Part shown: positions 1-11,395 of the stretch, piece after piece
How positions within the stretch are numbered: position 1 is the first letter of the stretch
How the letters are laid out: every line of letters starts with the position of its first letter
Assembly: GCA_029990175.1 (NCBI GenBank)
Contig: JARKIP010000049.1
Coordinates: 10,394,001-10,458,000 of the forward strand
Reading direction: 5' to 3'
Source: Petunia secreta
Lineage: Eukaryota; Streptophyta; Magnoliopsida; Solanales; Solanaceae
DNA: 64,000 nt
Made by a program: the position numbers and the translations under genes
Notes under the pieces: model-generated
The model's input: the letters and a program-made list of their open reading frames with translations, nothing else
What the model was told of the DNA's origin: nothing
Databases searched by the model: none

Positions 1-159
1 GATGATCCTTCCTCGATCACGAGAAGAGAGTTCTACATTTTTGAAACAAAGATACACGAAACTTTGAATGGGTTACCATGATTCAGCCGATAATCACCTC
101 TTTGATATACCTTTCGATATTGAACAGGCCGATGGAACCAAGAATTAGTTCACGCTTGA

Positions 160-545
160 CGCAATAGGGGGAGCTTTTGAGGTATCTTGTCACTACTCAT
201 TATAGAAGATTTGATGCAAGCTATATTATTTTACGAATGCACTATGCAACATCTCAGTTGATTTTAGTGTTGTTCCGCAAGCTCCTTGTGGGAATGTAGT
301 TACTCATATCCTAATATATATCAAAGGTTCATCTGAACAGGGTCTATCGTATAAGAATAAGGATCATGCAACTTCTACTGGATAGTATGATGTATACCAA
401 GAATGATCTTCAGACTGCACATCTACCACAGGATATTGTCTTTGAATTAGAATTATTATGATGTGAAAAAGTAAATATAAAAGCGACATGTAGTTGGACC
501 TTCAGCTGAGGCAGAATACCAGCAACAATGTTGATTACATGTGCA
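160..545 (+). mobile_element. Decayed Ty1-copia RT/RNase H fragment
   Basis: Broken frames here still read as the end of a copia polymerase: an ILIYIKGSSEQGLSY stretch near 317-350, a TSTTGYCL stretch near 420-440, and PSAEAEYQ near 500-525 (the RNase H SSAEAEY motif). Stops and shifts separate the pieces, so this is an old inactive relic. No LTR was found beside it, and the sequence upstream is not interpretable. Confidence 0.5.
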
Positions 546-607
546 CTTACAACGCTAAAGTAACTTCTCAAAGAGTTGAGGTGTGAAGGTGATATGCAAA
601 TGATGGA

Positions 608-1009
608 TTGACAACAAGCTGCACTAGACCTTTAACTCTAAATTTTCATGAAGTAAAACAGCGTCAGTATGAGGATCTAGTTCTAGTTGAATACAAACAG
701 ATAGCTAGAAGAAAACCAGAGTCACCATACATGGTTACTACTGATGGTGTTCCCATGTATAAAGATAGACTCTGTGTTTCTGATGTTGCAGATTTACGTG
801 GACAGATTATGATAGAGGCACATTATTCCAAATATACTGTTCATCCAGTTTCATCTAAGATGTACCATGATCTTACGCATATTTATTGGTGGGACGGAAT
901 GAAGTGTGACGTAGCAGAATTTGTGGCTCAGTGTTCTAATTTCCAGCAAGTTAAAGTCGTGTCATTTTTCCAGACTTTATGCTTTCAGCAGATAGGTACG
1001 TATATATGA
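608..1009 (+). pseudogene. Ty3-gypsy integrase zinc-binding (H2C2) fragment
   Basis: The 133-codon open stretch reads as the RNase H/integrase junction of a chromovirus-type gypsy polyprotein. The linker (VTTDGVPMYKDRLCVSD) is followed by the HHCC finger: EAHYSKYTVHP, KMYHDLTHIYWW and FVAQCSNFQQVK. The usual last CxxC pair is here CSNF, so one zinc ligand is lost. It has no ATG start and no catalytic DDE core. The frame ends soon after the finger, and the next sequence looks like an LTR end, so this is a rearranged relic rather than a gene. Confidence 0.7.
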
Positions 1010-1059
1010 TCAGGTTCCCAACTTATCTCTAGCATTAATAGATTATTAGTGGGTTTAGC

Positions 1060-1135
1060 AATGATCGACACTCATTGTAGGTTTCTGTCGTGGCCCTAGG
1101 TTGGGTCATCACAAAAATGGTATCAACACCTTAGA
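1060..1135 (+). other. Degenerate gypsy LTR end and primer-binding-like site
   Basis: A GGGTCATCACA stretch (near 1106-1116) is followed after a few bases by TGGTATCAACAC (1120-1131). This resembles the end of a Solanaceae gypsy LTR (GGGTCGTGACA) followed by an initiator-Met-tRNA primer site (TGGTATCAGAGC). Both are mutated. No matching second LTR was recognised. Confidence 0.35.
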
Positions 1136-2569
1136 GATTTAGTATTACAATTCAGTATTTGGAGGAAAACTCCTCCACTTAAAGCACAAACTCATAAAGC
1201 TATTTGAATAGGAATACACATCCCCGCACCGTCTGTTGGACTAAAGAAGATTAGCTAAAAGCTGAACGTAGGCAGACCTAAGCTACCAACTACCCGTTCG
1301 AGTTGTCAAATAGCTGCAACTCTCGAGTCACAACTCCATACATTTTCTATAAGCACCACCGCCTGATGGATCAAATCCAAGGTCAAATGATGCCTCTCAT
1401 TACACATAGTAGCCTTGAAAAACAATAATTTGCTTACCCGGGTACCTTGACACGCACTCTGGCTCAACATAGGGGACATCACGAGTGGCTACTAACTGCC
1501 CAAGCCCACTAGTGTCGGATAAAGAAGAATTGGCAACAGACTGAGGATAGAAATAATTAGAGCTTTAGGAAGCTCTTCTTCTTATTTATTTGGCTACCAG
1601 AGCTAGACTACTTATGAGTCAGGTTAATTGAAGAACCGCAATTGAAGAAATAAACATTAAATGAGCTTTAGGGAACAAAATCTATGTCAATTAAACCTCC
1701 CTATAAAAAGGAAACTCTGACAATTTACTAAAAACCCTTTTATAACCCAGAGAAGCTCATAGGATAACATGACTTTACTAGAGTTTTGAACCAAGAGGAG
1801 AGATCGAATATTACTTACTAACCACTTTACACAGAAAGAAACAATGACACTCTCTGATGGTGATGAACTAGAATCCCATCATCCAACCAACACGAAATTC
1901 CGAGAAGAGAGGTAAACTGATTTGACATAATAACAGAAGGTGGAACAACAAGATGCCAGGCAGACAATACCGACACTTACTGCCAAATCTCTCGTATTTA
2001 GACTAGAAAAATTAGTAAGGTATCACAAATGCCAGGAATAAATCATACCAGAAGCTCGCCCCTCTACCGCAACCGATTCTTAGTAGAGACGACATCCAAG
2101 GAAACCATTGAAACATGATAAGACACACCATTTCCAGATCTATCAAAAGAATCAAATCTTACTCACATTTAAGAGAAGAAGCAATCTCATGGTCTACTAT
2201 ATCGGATACCTCAGCATCCCGTCAGACAAGCAGTTTATAGAACTGCCTCTGCAGCTGAGCCACTATCCTGACAATCACTTTCTAAAGAACCATTGCCACC
2301 ACAATCTCAACCTCTACTGGATGGTGGCATTTATTTTGCTGATTCAGATATAAATGAAATTCTCTGCGACTGCGCAGATGCCTGATGACGAGAGAAAAGA
2401 CGACTGCCTACTTGTCGGAGTAAGGGAAAACAAACCAAAAATGACAGGCTCACGACAATGATAACACCTTTTTCAGTGAAAATGGAAGCTGGACGGGTTG
2501 TTGATAGCTACAAAGAGAAAGCTGAGTCTAATCTTGATGAGAAACATAATCAGAAAATACATAAAGAGG
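1136..2569. other. No gene recognised; probable retroelement interior debris
   Basis: Frames are short and none resembles a known domain. The 81-codon open frame at 2108-2353 shows no motif and is not supported as a gene. The location just after a primer-site-like sequence suggests decayed gag/leader sequence of the gypsy element, but this is only positional inference. Confidence 0.3.
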
Positions 2570-3165
2570 CTGTGACGTAGTAAGTACGCCTCGACAACTA
2601 TTCACGTAAAGAACGCGTGAAGAGATCATCCAAAAGGTCAAAGGCCGTCAAAAAAGCGGATAAATTCACCAACTGGGTCCTAATGACTCACTCCATACCT
2701 GTTTCTTTTGTTGTATTTTTGTTTCGGTAGATTTCTCTCCCAGCCTTAGTCAGCCGCATCGAGGAGTAGGACCCCGTTCTAGTTGTCTACGGTTAGCCAG
2801 CTTGTTCATTGAAGCTACCAATTGTTGATATTCTAGTTTTATCTCATTTTGCTTCCTTTGGGATTTGTACTTATCTTTTGGACTTCTTAGATGTCATATC
2901 TGGAAACAACTAGACCTATATATTTTGGGTAATAGCAGTATTTATTCAAGCAGCTTGTAAATATGTCAGTTTATATATAATATGTCTCATACACGTTTTT
3001 ATGTATTAAATTAATTCACTAATATTTTCAAGTAATATTTGTGTTATCTAAGTTGTTTCACATCGTATATCTTAACTTAAGCCTATAAGGTTTGCCCAAC
3101 GAGTATAGGAAGATAGTCGGATGCCCGCACGGCCTAGTCAAAATACTGGGTCGTGTCAGTTGGTT
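2570..3165. repeat. Gypsy LTR debris related to the solo LTR at 53595-56061
   Basis: Two short blocks match the well-defined solo LTR further right. Bases 2574-2625 (AAGTACGCCTCGACAACTA and flanks) resemble 54838-54890 in the same orientation. Bases 3094-3161 (GCCCGCACGGCCTA ... GGGTCGTGTCA) are the reverse complement of the LTR start at 53595-53640. The mixed orientation means at least two broken copies or a rearrangement. No open frame is present. Confidence 0.4.
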
Positions 3166-3708
3166 AGGGCTGGATTCAATTATTTGGTTGTTGATTTAAA
3201 ATTTGACAGGTGGTGTAACTTCCTAATTGCAGCTTTAGTTTGCAGGTGCGCACACACTACCGAAGGATTCCGTCGATAAATGGTTAAGAAAATTCCACAT
3301 GTTCATAGTTTTTCGACGCCTTCCGTCGGTCTATGAAATAAAAATTTCCAGATCTTCATAGTAATAAAAATTTTCATATCTTCATAGTTTACTGACATAA
3401 TCCGCTGATAAGTTTTAAAAAAATTCAAGTTTCTTAAACATACCAATAAAATCGGTATAAATTAATAAATTATCTGAATAAAGATACTGATCGGGGTGGT
3501 CGAAACTTTACTTATAAGATGTTTGTTGATTTAAGTCTTCCGACTGGTTCTATCAAAAATTTTCAATTGGTTTTGATGTTAAATGTTACCAACTGTTCGA
3601 GCACCGACAGACTCTTTCGATTGAGATGTAATTGAAATTCTTGCTTTTTCGACGAACGATTTTGGTCGTAACAATTATGCAATTTTTAGGTAGTGCAAGA
3701 TATTAATC
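3166..3708. other. No gene; possible CACTA-like subterminal sequence
   Basis: AT-rich and non-coding. Bases 3258-3420 contain repeated CCGTCGGT/CCGTCGAT-like and TTCATAGT motifs of the sort seen in subterminal regions of plant CACTA transposons. No terminal inverted repeats could be delimited, so the assignment is weak. Confidence 0.2.
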
Positions 3709-3713
3709 ATAAC

Positions 3714-4041
3714 TGCTAAACAACCTGATTAGTTAAGCTAATTACAGAAGGGTAGTTTAGTCTTTACACAGTTTCGGAAAGTAGTTATAGTTGTTAAAAG
3801 GAATCTAGTTAGTTAGGAGTTAGTTACTACTCCTTCTTTGTATAAAGTCCCACACTTTGGGCATTGTTAATCATCAGAAATTAATCCAATGTTTCCTATT
3901 ACTCTCTCCATTATCTTCTCTCCCATTCTCTCATTCAGTTTATCTTCTTCCGAAATCCATCATGTGCAGGTCTTCATCTTCTTCAAGCTAAGACAGTGAA
4001 ACATCTCCACTGCTTCTAAGAACTGTATTTAGTTAATTTGA
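3714..4041 (+). repeat. 5' LTR of copia element A
   Basis: Begins TGCTAAACAACC and ends GTTAATTTGA. It aligns without gaps to the 3' LTR at 8483-8810. The terminal CA is mutated in both copies (GA here, CG in the 3' copy). The boundary is fixed by the target duplication on the outside and the primer site directly inside. Confidence 0.9.
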
Positions 4042-4053
4042 TGGGATCAGAGC
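4042..4053 (+). other. Primer-binding site, initiator Met-tRNA type, element A
   Basis: TGGGATCAGAGC lies directly after the 5' LTR and differs at one base from the usual plant copia primer site TGGTATCAGAGC, which is complementary to the 3' end of initiator tRNA-Met. Confidence 0.8.
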
Positions 4054-4158
4054 AACTCAGACACAGTCTGATCTGAAGTGATTCTGTAACAACAATTCCG
4101 CGTAAAGTTCCCCTTTCTTTAGTTCTTGAATTCTTGAAGATCAGAGCAGTTCACCACC

Positions 4159-5010
4159 ATGGCTCAATCTGCAGAAAATCAGGTTATCGACCATAATCAT
4201 CCTCTTTACTTGCATTCTAATGATGTTAGTGGCATATCTTTGGTTTCTATTCAATTAACTGGTAGTGAGAATTATTCTTTATGGAGTCGATCAATGAGAA
4301 TAGCATTACTGGGTAGGAATAAACTGGGATTTGTTGATGGATCCTCTAGAAAAGAAAATTACCCAGAAAGTGCTTGGACCCAATGGGAGAGGTGTAATGC
4401 CATTGTCTTGTCTTGGTTAATGAACTCTGTAGCTTCTACTTTGTTAGGAGGAATAGTGTATGCATCTAACGCACAAATGGTATGGGAGGATCTTAAAGAA
4501 AGGTTTGATAAGGTTAATGACTCAAGAACATTTAATCTGCATAAAGAGATCAGTTCTTTGACCCAAGGAACCAACTCTGTAGCTGTGTATTTCTCAAGAT
4601 TGAAGGATATGTGGGATGAGTTTGAAGCGCTAGTCCCAACTCCTGGGTGTGATTGTGATAAGTCAAAGGATTTCAAGTCTTATCTTCAAAGACAGAAGCT
4701 GTATCAGTTCTTAATGGGACTGAATGAGTCCTATCTTCAAGCAAGGAGTCAGATTCTACTGATGAGTCCTTTACCTACAGTTAATCAGGCATATGCCATG
4801 ATAATAAGTGATGAAAGTCAAAAGGGTGTCACTGGTTATACTGGAGTGCTGGGTGCTGCACCAGCTGTGGGAGATCTTGAACCACTTGCTATGAACACCA
4901 AGGCTAGAGGCTTCCAAAATGCCAAGAAGCAGACAAGGAGGTTGTATTGTGACTACTGCAAGTTAACAAATCACAATAGGGACGAGTGTTGGAAACTGAA
5001 TCCTGAATAG
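4159..5010 (+). pseudogene. Copia element A gag (capsid) region
   Basis: 283 codons from the ATG at 4159. The N-terminal segment (residues about 15-60: HPLYLHSNDVSGISLVS, then LTGSENYSLWSRSMRIAL) is the plant copia gag N-terminal domain. The central part is a UBN2-type gag helical region. The C-terminus has a CCHC zinc knuckle, CDYCKLTNHNRDEC (about residues 265-279), which binds RNA in the capsid. A TAG at 5008-5010 ends the frame. The polymerase continues in the same frame 54 bases later from 5065, so one stop codon separates gag from pol. It is more likely a point mutation than programmed suppression, since the element carries other lesions. Confidence 0.85.
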
Positions 5011-5064
5011 AGGAGGAGAAGAACAGGACCTACTGCATATAATGTTCAATCAGAAGGAAATGAG

Positions 5065-6633
5065 ATGCTAGGCCAAGGCTCTCTAGGATTTCAAGGGCCA
5101 CTGACTCAAGTTCCTCAACAGCTGGGACCCTGCACCTTCACACAGGAACAATATGCTCAGATCCTGCAGCTGTTAGGCAACAACAACACTGCCTCAACCT
5201 CTAATGCCAATATAGCAGGTACTATTAGTAGTGCTTTACTTGTCTCTAATAGTCCACAAGAATGGATAATTGATACTGGTGCTACAAACCACATGGTTTC
5301 AGATGTTAGTTTACTAGATCAAGGCTCAGTGCAGCCAATTAATCCTAAGAAGGTATTCTTACCTAATGGAGATATCTCTTATGTGACACACACTGGTACA
5401 AACACCATTTCTGGAAACAGTACTCTGGATAATGTGTTTCATCTGCCACAGTTTAAGTACAACTTACTATCAGTCTCACAAGTAACAAAGGACCTTGGTT
5501 GCTCAGTCACCTTCTATCCCACATTCTGTGTTTTTCAGGATCTCTCCAGTGGGAAGGTGAGGCAGATTGGTAGAGTCAAGAATGGGTTGTACATACTGAG
5601 AGACAGAGCTGACAATGAAGCAAAGGTCACCAGTCTAAATGTTAGGATGAACCATGCTGATATTAGTTTGTGGCACAAGAGGCTAGGCCATGTGCCATCT
5701 ACTGTACTTAGAAAGTTGTTTTCTGTTCAAGTTGATACTGTTAATCAAATAGTAGGCAAATGGTCAGTATGTCCATGTGCCAAGCAGACAAGAATTCCAT
5801 TTCCTAATAGCACTATTAGAAGTAAAGTTTCATTTGAGTTAGTTCATGTTGATGTATGGGGCCTTTACAAAATCCCAGCTTATGATGGCAGCAGATACTA
5901 TCTGAATCTAGTGGATGATGTTACAAGAATGACCTGGGTGTTTTTGCTGAAACTTAAATCTGATGTCTGTGTAGTTTTACAGCAGTTTTTCACTTATGTA
6001 CACACTCAGTTCAACTCTAATGTCAAAATCATAAGAACTGATAATGGTGCAGAGTTTCTGAATTCAGTGTGTATTGAATTGTTTAAAAGCCTAGGAATTG
6101 TTCACCAGAGAACCTGTGCCTACACTCCACAACAGAATGGAGTAGCAGAAAGAAAGCACAGACATATACTTGAACTCACAAGAGCCATTAGATTCCAAGC
6201 TAATATACCTATCAGACTCTGGGGACACTGTGTACTAGCTGCAGTCTACCTGATCAACAGGTTTCCCTCCACTGTTCTAGGAAATAAATCACCCTATGAG
6301 AAACTCTATCACAGAAAACCATCACTCACCCATCTCAGAGTTTTAGGTTGTTTATGCTATGCAAAAGTTATGCATCAGACTGACAAGCTGGCATCTAAAA
6401 CTAAAATGGCTGTTCATATGGGATACTCTGAGGTTCAAAAGGGATATGTGCTATATGACTTGCATAGCAGATCCTTCTTTGTCAACAGATATGTGGAGTT
6501 TAGAGAAGATCAGTTCCCTTTCAAGGCATCACCAACCTCTTCTACTCCTATTTTTCAAGACACAAGTGACCTTCCAAATACTGAAATTGACTCCCTTTCA
6601 CCACAAACAATGCTACCTACTGATCCAGGGTGA
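5065..6633 (+). pseudogene. Copia element A protease and integrase region
   Basis: A 522-codon open frame. The aspartic protease active site WIIDTGATNHM lies near residues 68-78. A gag_pre-integrase segment (LWHKRLGHVPSTVL) follows, then the integrase core: HVDVWG, IRTDNGAEF and QQNGVAERKHR carry the D, D and E catalytic residues. The frame ends at TGA 6631-6633. After it the same frame stays open and encodes the proline-rich linker up to a frameshift near 6905. It acts in virus-like particles to cut the polyprotein and insert cDNA, but is now separated from the polymerase. Confidence 0.9.
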
Positions 6634-6914
6634 GCTCTTCCTCATACACAAGATGCTGGAACACAGTATATCCCACATGAGATAAATGATGAAGCAGACA
6701 TACCAGTACCACAACAACCAGTACCAGCACAACCTCTGCCATTACCTCCCAGCAGACCAAGAGAGAAGAACCCACCAATCTGGATGAAGGACTTTGTGTC
6801 ACTAGGAGTACATGAGGGAATACCATATTCCCTGGATAAACACATATCCTATGATGAATTGTCAGCCACCTATCAAGCATATATTGCTGCTAAGATACAG
6901 AACCAGCAAACTAC

Positions 6915-8501
6915 TTGGAAGCTGTAAAGGATCCAAGGTGGCTGGAAGCTATGAAAGTTGAAATTGAAGCCTTAGAAGCCAACAAGACATGGACTGTAGT
7001 CACTCTACCACAAGGAAAAAGACTAATTGGATGCAAATGGATTTACAAAATAAAATACAAGGCATCTGGGGAAGTTGAAAGATTCAAAGCCAGGCTAGTA
7101 GCAAAAGGATTCAGTCAAAAAGAAGGCATTGACTACAATGAAACATTCTCTCCTGTAGTTAAAATGGTAACTGTCAGAACTGTGTTATCAGTAGTTGCCT
7201 CTAAGAAGTGGCATGTACATCAAATGGATGTATACAATGCCTTTCTTCAGGGTGATCTGTATGATGAAATCTATATGGAGCTACCTCAAGGATTTCTAAG
7301 TCAGGGGGAGAACAAGGTATGCAGACTCACAAAATCCTTGTATGGCCTCAAGCAGGCACCTAGACAGTGGAATGCAAAGCTATGTGAAGACTTGAGAAAG
7401 ATGAAATTCACTCAAAGTCAACTTGATCATTCTCTCTTTTCAAAAAGGACTGACAGTGGGATCATAATAGTATTGGTGTATGTAGATGATATGCTGATCA
7501 CTGGTGACAGCCTGAGTCTAATCAGAGAAACAAAGGAAGAACTACAGCTAGCATTTAAGATGAAAGATCTAGGGGAGTTGAAATACTTCTTGGGGATAGA
7601 ATTTGCCAGATCTAAGAAAGGTATAGTAATGCATCAAAGGAAGTATGCATTAGAACTAATATCAGAAGCAGGACTCAGTGCTGCTAAACCAGCAATTACT
7701 CCTATAGATCCTAATCTCAAACTGACAACAAAGGAATATGATGCACATCTGAAGTTAAAGCATATGGAAAATGACAAGCTGTTGTCAAACCCCAGCTCAT
7801 ATCAGAGACTCATAGGAAAGTTACTCTACCTAACAGTCACAAGGCCAGATATTGCTTTCAGTGTTCAGACTCTGAGTCAATTCCTTCACCAGCCTAAGGA
7901 GTCCCACATGAATGCAGCTCTGAGAGTAGTTAAGTATGTGAAGAATCAGCCAGGCCAAGGCATATTACTGTCTAGCAATCCTATCAACACCATTAAAGCC
8001 TGTTGTGATGCAGACTGGGCATCCTGCATATTTTCTAGGAAATCAGTAACTGGTTTCTTTGTGAAAGTGGGAGATTCCTTAGTATCTTGGAAATCCAAGA
8101 AGCAAACTACTATCTCTAGAAGCTCTGCAGAAGCAGAATACAGGAGTATGGCATCTCTGACTGCTGAGTTAATCTGGTTGTACTGCTTAGTCACTAAAAT
8201 TGGAGTGAAGTGTGAAGTTCCTATTAAAGTACTCACTGACAGCAAAGCTGCCATTCAAATTGCTGCCAATCTAGTGTTCCATGAAAGAACTAAACATATC
8301 GAAATTGATTGCCATTTTATAAGGGAGAAAATCCTACAAGGTCTGATTCAAGCTGTGTACATTCCAACCAAGCATCAACCTGCACACATGCTTACAAAAG
8401 GGCTCAGTCGACTGCAACATGTTTACTTATATTCCAAGCTAGGACTTATCAATTTGTTTGAAGTGTCTAGCTTGAGGGGGAGTGTTAAACAACCTGATTA
8501 G
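6915..8501 (+). pseudogene. Copia element A reverse transcriptase and RNase H
   Basis: The open frame begins at a TTG, not a true start, just after the frameshift that breaks the polyprotein. It contains the RVT_2 reverse transcriptase (KARLVAKGFSQKEGIDY; VHQMDVYNAFLQGDL; the catalytic LVYVDDMLITG) and copia RNase H (CDADWA; SRSSAEAEYRSM; LTDSKAA; RTKHIEIDCHFI). All major motifs are intact, so this half was lost to expression by upstream lesions rather than by its own decay. The stop lies just inside the 3' LTR. Confidence 0.9.
8472..8482 (+). other. Polypurine tract of element A
   Basis: TTGAGGGGGAG sits immediately before the 3' LTR start TGTTAAAC. This is the standard plus-strand primer position in LTR retrotransposons. 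Confidence 0.8.
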
Positions 8502-8810
8502 TTAAGCTAATTACAGAAGGGTAGTTTAGTCTTTACACAGTTCCGGAAAGTAGTTATAGTTGTTAAAAGGAATCTAGTTAGTTAGGAGTTAGTTACTACT
8601 ACTCCTTTGTATAAAGTCCCACACTTTGGGCATTGTTAATCATCAGAAATTAATCCAATGTTTCCTATTACTCTCTTCATTATCTTCTCTCCCATTCTCT
8701 CATTCAGTTCATCTTCTTCCGAAATCCACCATGTGCAGATCTTCATCTTCTTCAAGCTAAGACAGTGAAACATCTTCACTGTTTCTAAGAACTGTATTCA
8801 GTTAATTTCG
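8483..8810 (+). repeat. 3' LTR of copia element A
   Basis: 328 bp, starting TGTTAAACAACC directly after the polypurine tract, followed by the ATAAC target duplication at 8811-8815. About 13 substitutions separate it from the 5' LTR. Confidence 0.9.
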
Positions 8811-8815
8811 ATAAC

Positions 8816-9368
8816 ATATGTCATGGCACAACTAAGATAAACAAAGAAATAAAAAGAATCAAAATATGAGAAGTTGCAAAATTACCTAAAGACAGTTTAA
8901 GTAACGCATTTAGAATATTGGCAAATGATAAGTAAAAAATGAAAGAGAGAGAATGTGAAAGTGTTCTCATATTCCCTTGAGTATTAAAGAGCATAATTGT
9001 CCCCTTCCATTACACTAAAATTCATACTTGTCAATAGATATTTGGTGCTTACTATCTGTGTATTGACTACCTTCGCAGAAAAATTTATCCTCATGAAGAG
9101 GCACTCGAGTATTATCTGGTAGTAATAGTTAATATGACAAGAACAACGACATCAAACTACAGTCAAAATGCTAGCTAAATTTAATAAGTTGCAGCTGTTT
9201 CACCAATCATATGTGTTACCGACAAGAAGGAATAACAAAATGAAACTGAAAAGTCTTGCTATGGTATACAACAATATAGACGTATCAAGCACTTCAACAT
9301 AAAAAATAATTTTTAAAACTAATCAATTCAAGTGTGCTTAAGTATTTTTTCATTACCTGCTTTACAAC
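8816..9368. other. No feature recognised
   Basis: AT-rich sequence without long open frames, RNA-gene structure or recognisable repeat. Confidence 0.3.
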
Positions 9369-11395
9369 ATGTTTGGCTAAATTTCTAGGAACTCGAAAAT
9401 GTTTTTTTCTTTTTTTGGAAAAGTATTTATTTTGAAAATTTGCGGTGTTTGGCCAAATTTCTAGAAAATTATAAATGCTTTCGAGTGGTAGTAAATTTTT
9501 TTATTTTTTGCTGTGCAAAAGAAGCTGGAAAAAAGACTTCTCATTGAAAATAGAAGCATAAGTTGTTTTTTAATTTCTTTCACTACAAAAATTTGGTCAA
9601 AAACAAATAGCTACTTAAATATTGACAATAATGCTTATTGAATAAGTTTTTTTTTTTTGGTTAAATGGAACTTTTTTTTTGTTCAAGTTTTACATCCAGG
9701 CCTCATGCTGACCATAGGCTCTCTAACTATTTACTATACTGACTAATAGGCAAGCTATTACATTAGGCTAACTACTTAATTAGATCATGGTGCAGCTAAC
9801 AAACTTAACATAACTACTGCCTAAATCAATCAAGTTAATACAAGAAACTAAGCTGATCATAAGCTGTCTTCCCCTGCTTCAAGGCCAGGTATTCAGTTGA
9901 GCCAGTGTTCTCCTCGATTTGTCATTAGCTTGGCCTCTAATATGAATGTGCATGGCTATCTCCCTGCATATAAGGTCTGGATTTGCTGGCTTCTGCTGGA
10001 GTCTGATGACATTCCTGCTGCTCCATACTTTAGAAACTAGCATAGCAAAAGTAGCTCCTATTGCAGGTCCCAGTCCCCTCTTCTTTTTAGACTTTGAGTT
10101 GACCCATTGCACCTCCTGTTGCCATGTCCCAGTTGGCATTTGAATCTTCATCCACTGTTTAAGCCTGTTCCATAAGTTTCTGGTGAATTGGCATCCAAAA
10201 TATAGTTGCTCAAATGTTTTATCACTGCCACCATAGAATGCACGTGCCTGTAGAACTTGAATCCCAAACTTTTGTAACCTATCCATAGTGGCTAGTATTT
10301 GGTGCAAAGCTAGCCATGAAGTGAATCTATATCTAGGGTGCATGTTGGTCTGCAATGCCAGTCCTTTCCATGATACTTTAGGATGTTGTGATAAGAGCTG
10401 CAGATACAATTCCCTGACAGAAAATTTTCCATTTGCTTGAATCCCTGATAGCCTTGTGTGTAAATCACCACGTAGGCCGGGACATTGCATAACCACCTTT
10501 CTTGTTTCAATAATTTTCCTGACCACCCATGCTGCATTGGTTGGGATGGTGCAGGATTCAACACCTGTCTTCTTTATGTAATAATTGTGCACCCACTTGA
10601 CCCATAAATAGTCCTTCTTCATTTCAATTGCTCAGAGTTGCTTGATTATTGCAGCTTTGTTCCAAATGCATAGATTCATGACACTCAGCCCTCCTGCATG
10701 AGTAGGGTAGGCACACTTTCTCCCAAGCTACCAGGGCCTTTTTTGAGATTGAATTAGAGCCTGTCCAGAGATAAGTCCTGCATACAGTTTCTATTGCCTT
10801 TCATGACCTTCCGTGGGAGAAGGAATATCTGTGCCCAATAGGTCTGGAGGCCAAAGAGTACATATTTGATCATTGCAATCTGCCTGCATAAGAGAGTAGT
10901 TTTAATGCTCAGCAGGTGACTCTTGCAAGTATCTTCTCTAATAGTGGCCAGCATTGGCTCATAGATACTTTCTTAGCTGCTAGAGGTATTCCCAAATACC
11001 TTAATGGTAGCTCACCTTCTTGAAATCCCAATTCCTGCATCAATTCCTGTCTTATGTGCTGTGAAACTCCAGCCATATATAAAGAGCTCTTATCAGCATG
11101 TGCTTTTAGTCCAGAAGCATCTGAGAACTTGTTAAAAGCTGCTCTCAGCAATTTGAATGAGGTAATGTCAGCTCTGCAGAACATTAATAGATCATCTGCA
11201 AAGCAGACATATGTGATCTCATGCTTTCTACACTTTGGATGGAAGTTGAAGTCTCCATCATGTGCTAGCTGTTTCATTTCTCTGTGAAAATACTCTATTG
11301 CAATCACAAACACAAACCGCTACGTATTCTTCAAATTTATTTTTATGAAAAATATTTTTTAAAATAAATAATTTTTAGAAATTTGACCAAACAGG
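9369..11395. mobile_element. MITE-like repeat interrupted by a LINE
   Basis: The left end reads TGTTTGGCTAAATTTCT (from 9369). The right end, on the opposite strand, reads TGTTTGGTCAAATTTCT (about 11375-11391), giving imperfect terminal inverted repeats. The two AT-rich arms (9369-9640 and about 11325-11395) are separated by a LINE in the minus orientation. A second TGTTTGGCCAAATTTCT copy lies at about 9448. This end motif is common in short non-autonomous elements of Solanaceae. No clean target duplication was found, so the boundary is approximate. Confidence 0.4.
9640..11325 (-). mobile_element. 5'-truncated L1-type LINE (RT C-terminal half and zf-RVT)
   Basis: On the minus strand, 11313 to 10909 reads as the middle of a non-LTR reverse transcriptase. 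It has the catalytic box CFADDLLMFCR (FADD form), then SGLKAHADKSSLY, and ELPLRYLGIPLAAKK. A shifted frame continues it to 10754. Bases 10750-10640 encode a broken ALVAWEKVCLP-like segment, and 10622-9879 encodes the zf-RVT C-terminal domain (KFSVRELYLQLL; FTSWLALHQILATMDRLQKFG). Poly-T runs at 9648-9660 and 9671-9679 are the minus-strand poly(A) tail, marking the 3' end. Endonuclease and the first half of RT are missing (typical 5' truncation). It is dead. Confidence 0.85.

Larger units (their letters stand above)
3714..8810 (+). mobile_element. Ty1-copia element A, structurally complete, coding-defective
   Basis: The order is 5' LTR (3714-4041), primer-binding site, gag, protease, integrase, reverse transcriptase, RNase H, polypurine tract and 3' LTR (8483-8810). 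It is flanked by the direct repeat ATAAC (3709-3713 and 8811-8815), the expected 5-bp target duplication. The LTRs are both 328 bp and differ at about 13 positions by eye (around 4 percent), indicating an old but not ancient insertion. Coding capacity is broken by an in-frame TAG after gag (5008-5010), a TGA near 6631-6633 and a frameshift near 6905, so it is non-autonomous now. Integrase before reverse transcriptase identifies the copia superfamily. Confidence 0.95.

Noticed and set aside
2108..2353. 81-codon ORF
   Set aside because: No motif, no homology cue, within retroelement debris.
5065..6633. A possible endogenous pararetrovirus
   Set aside because: Integrase precedes reverse transcriptase, LTRs and target duplications are present, and no movement-protein domain is visible: these are copia retrotransposons.
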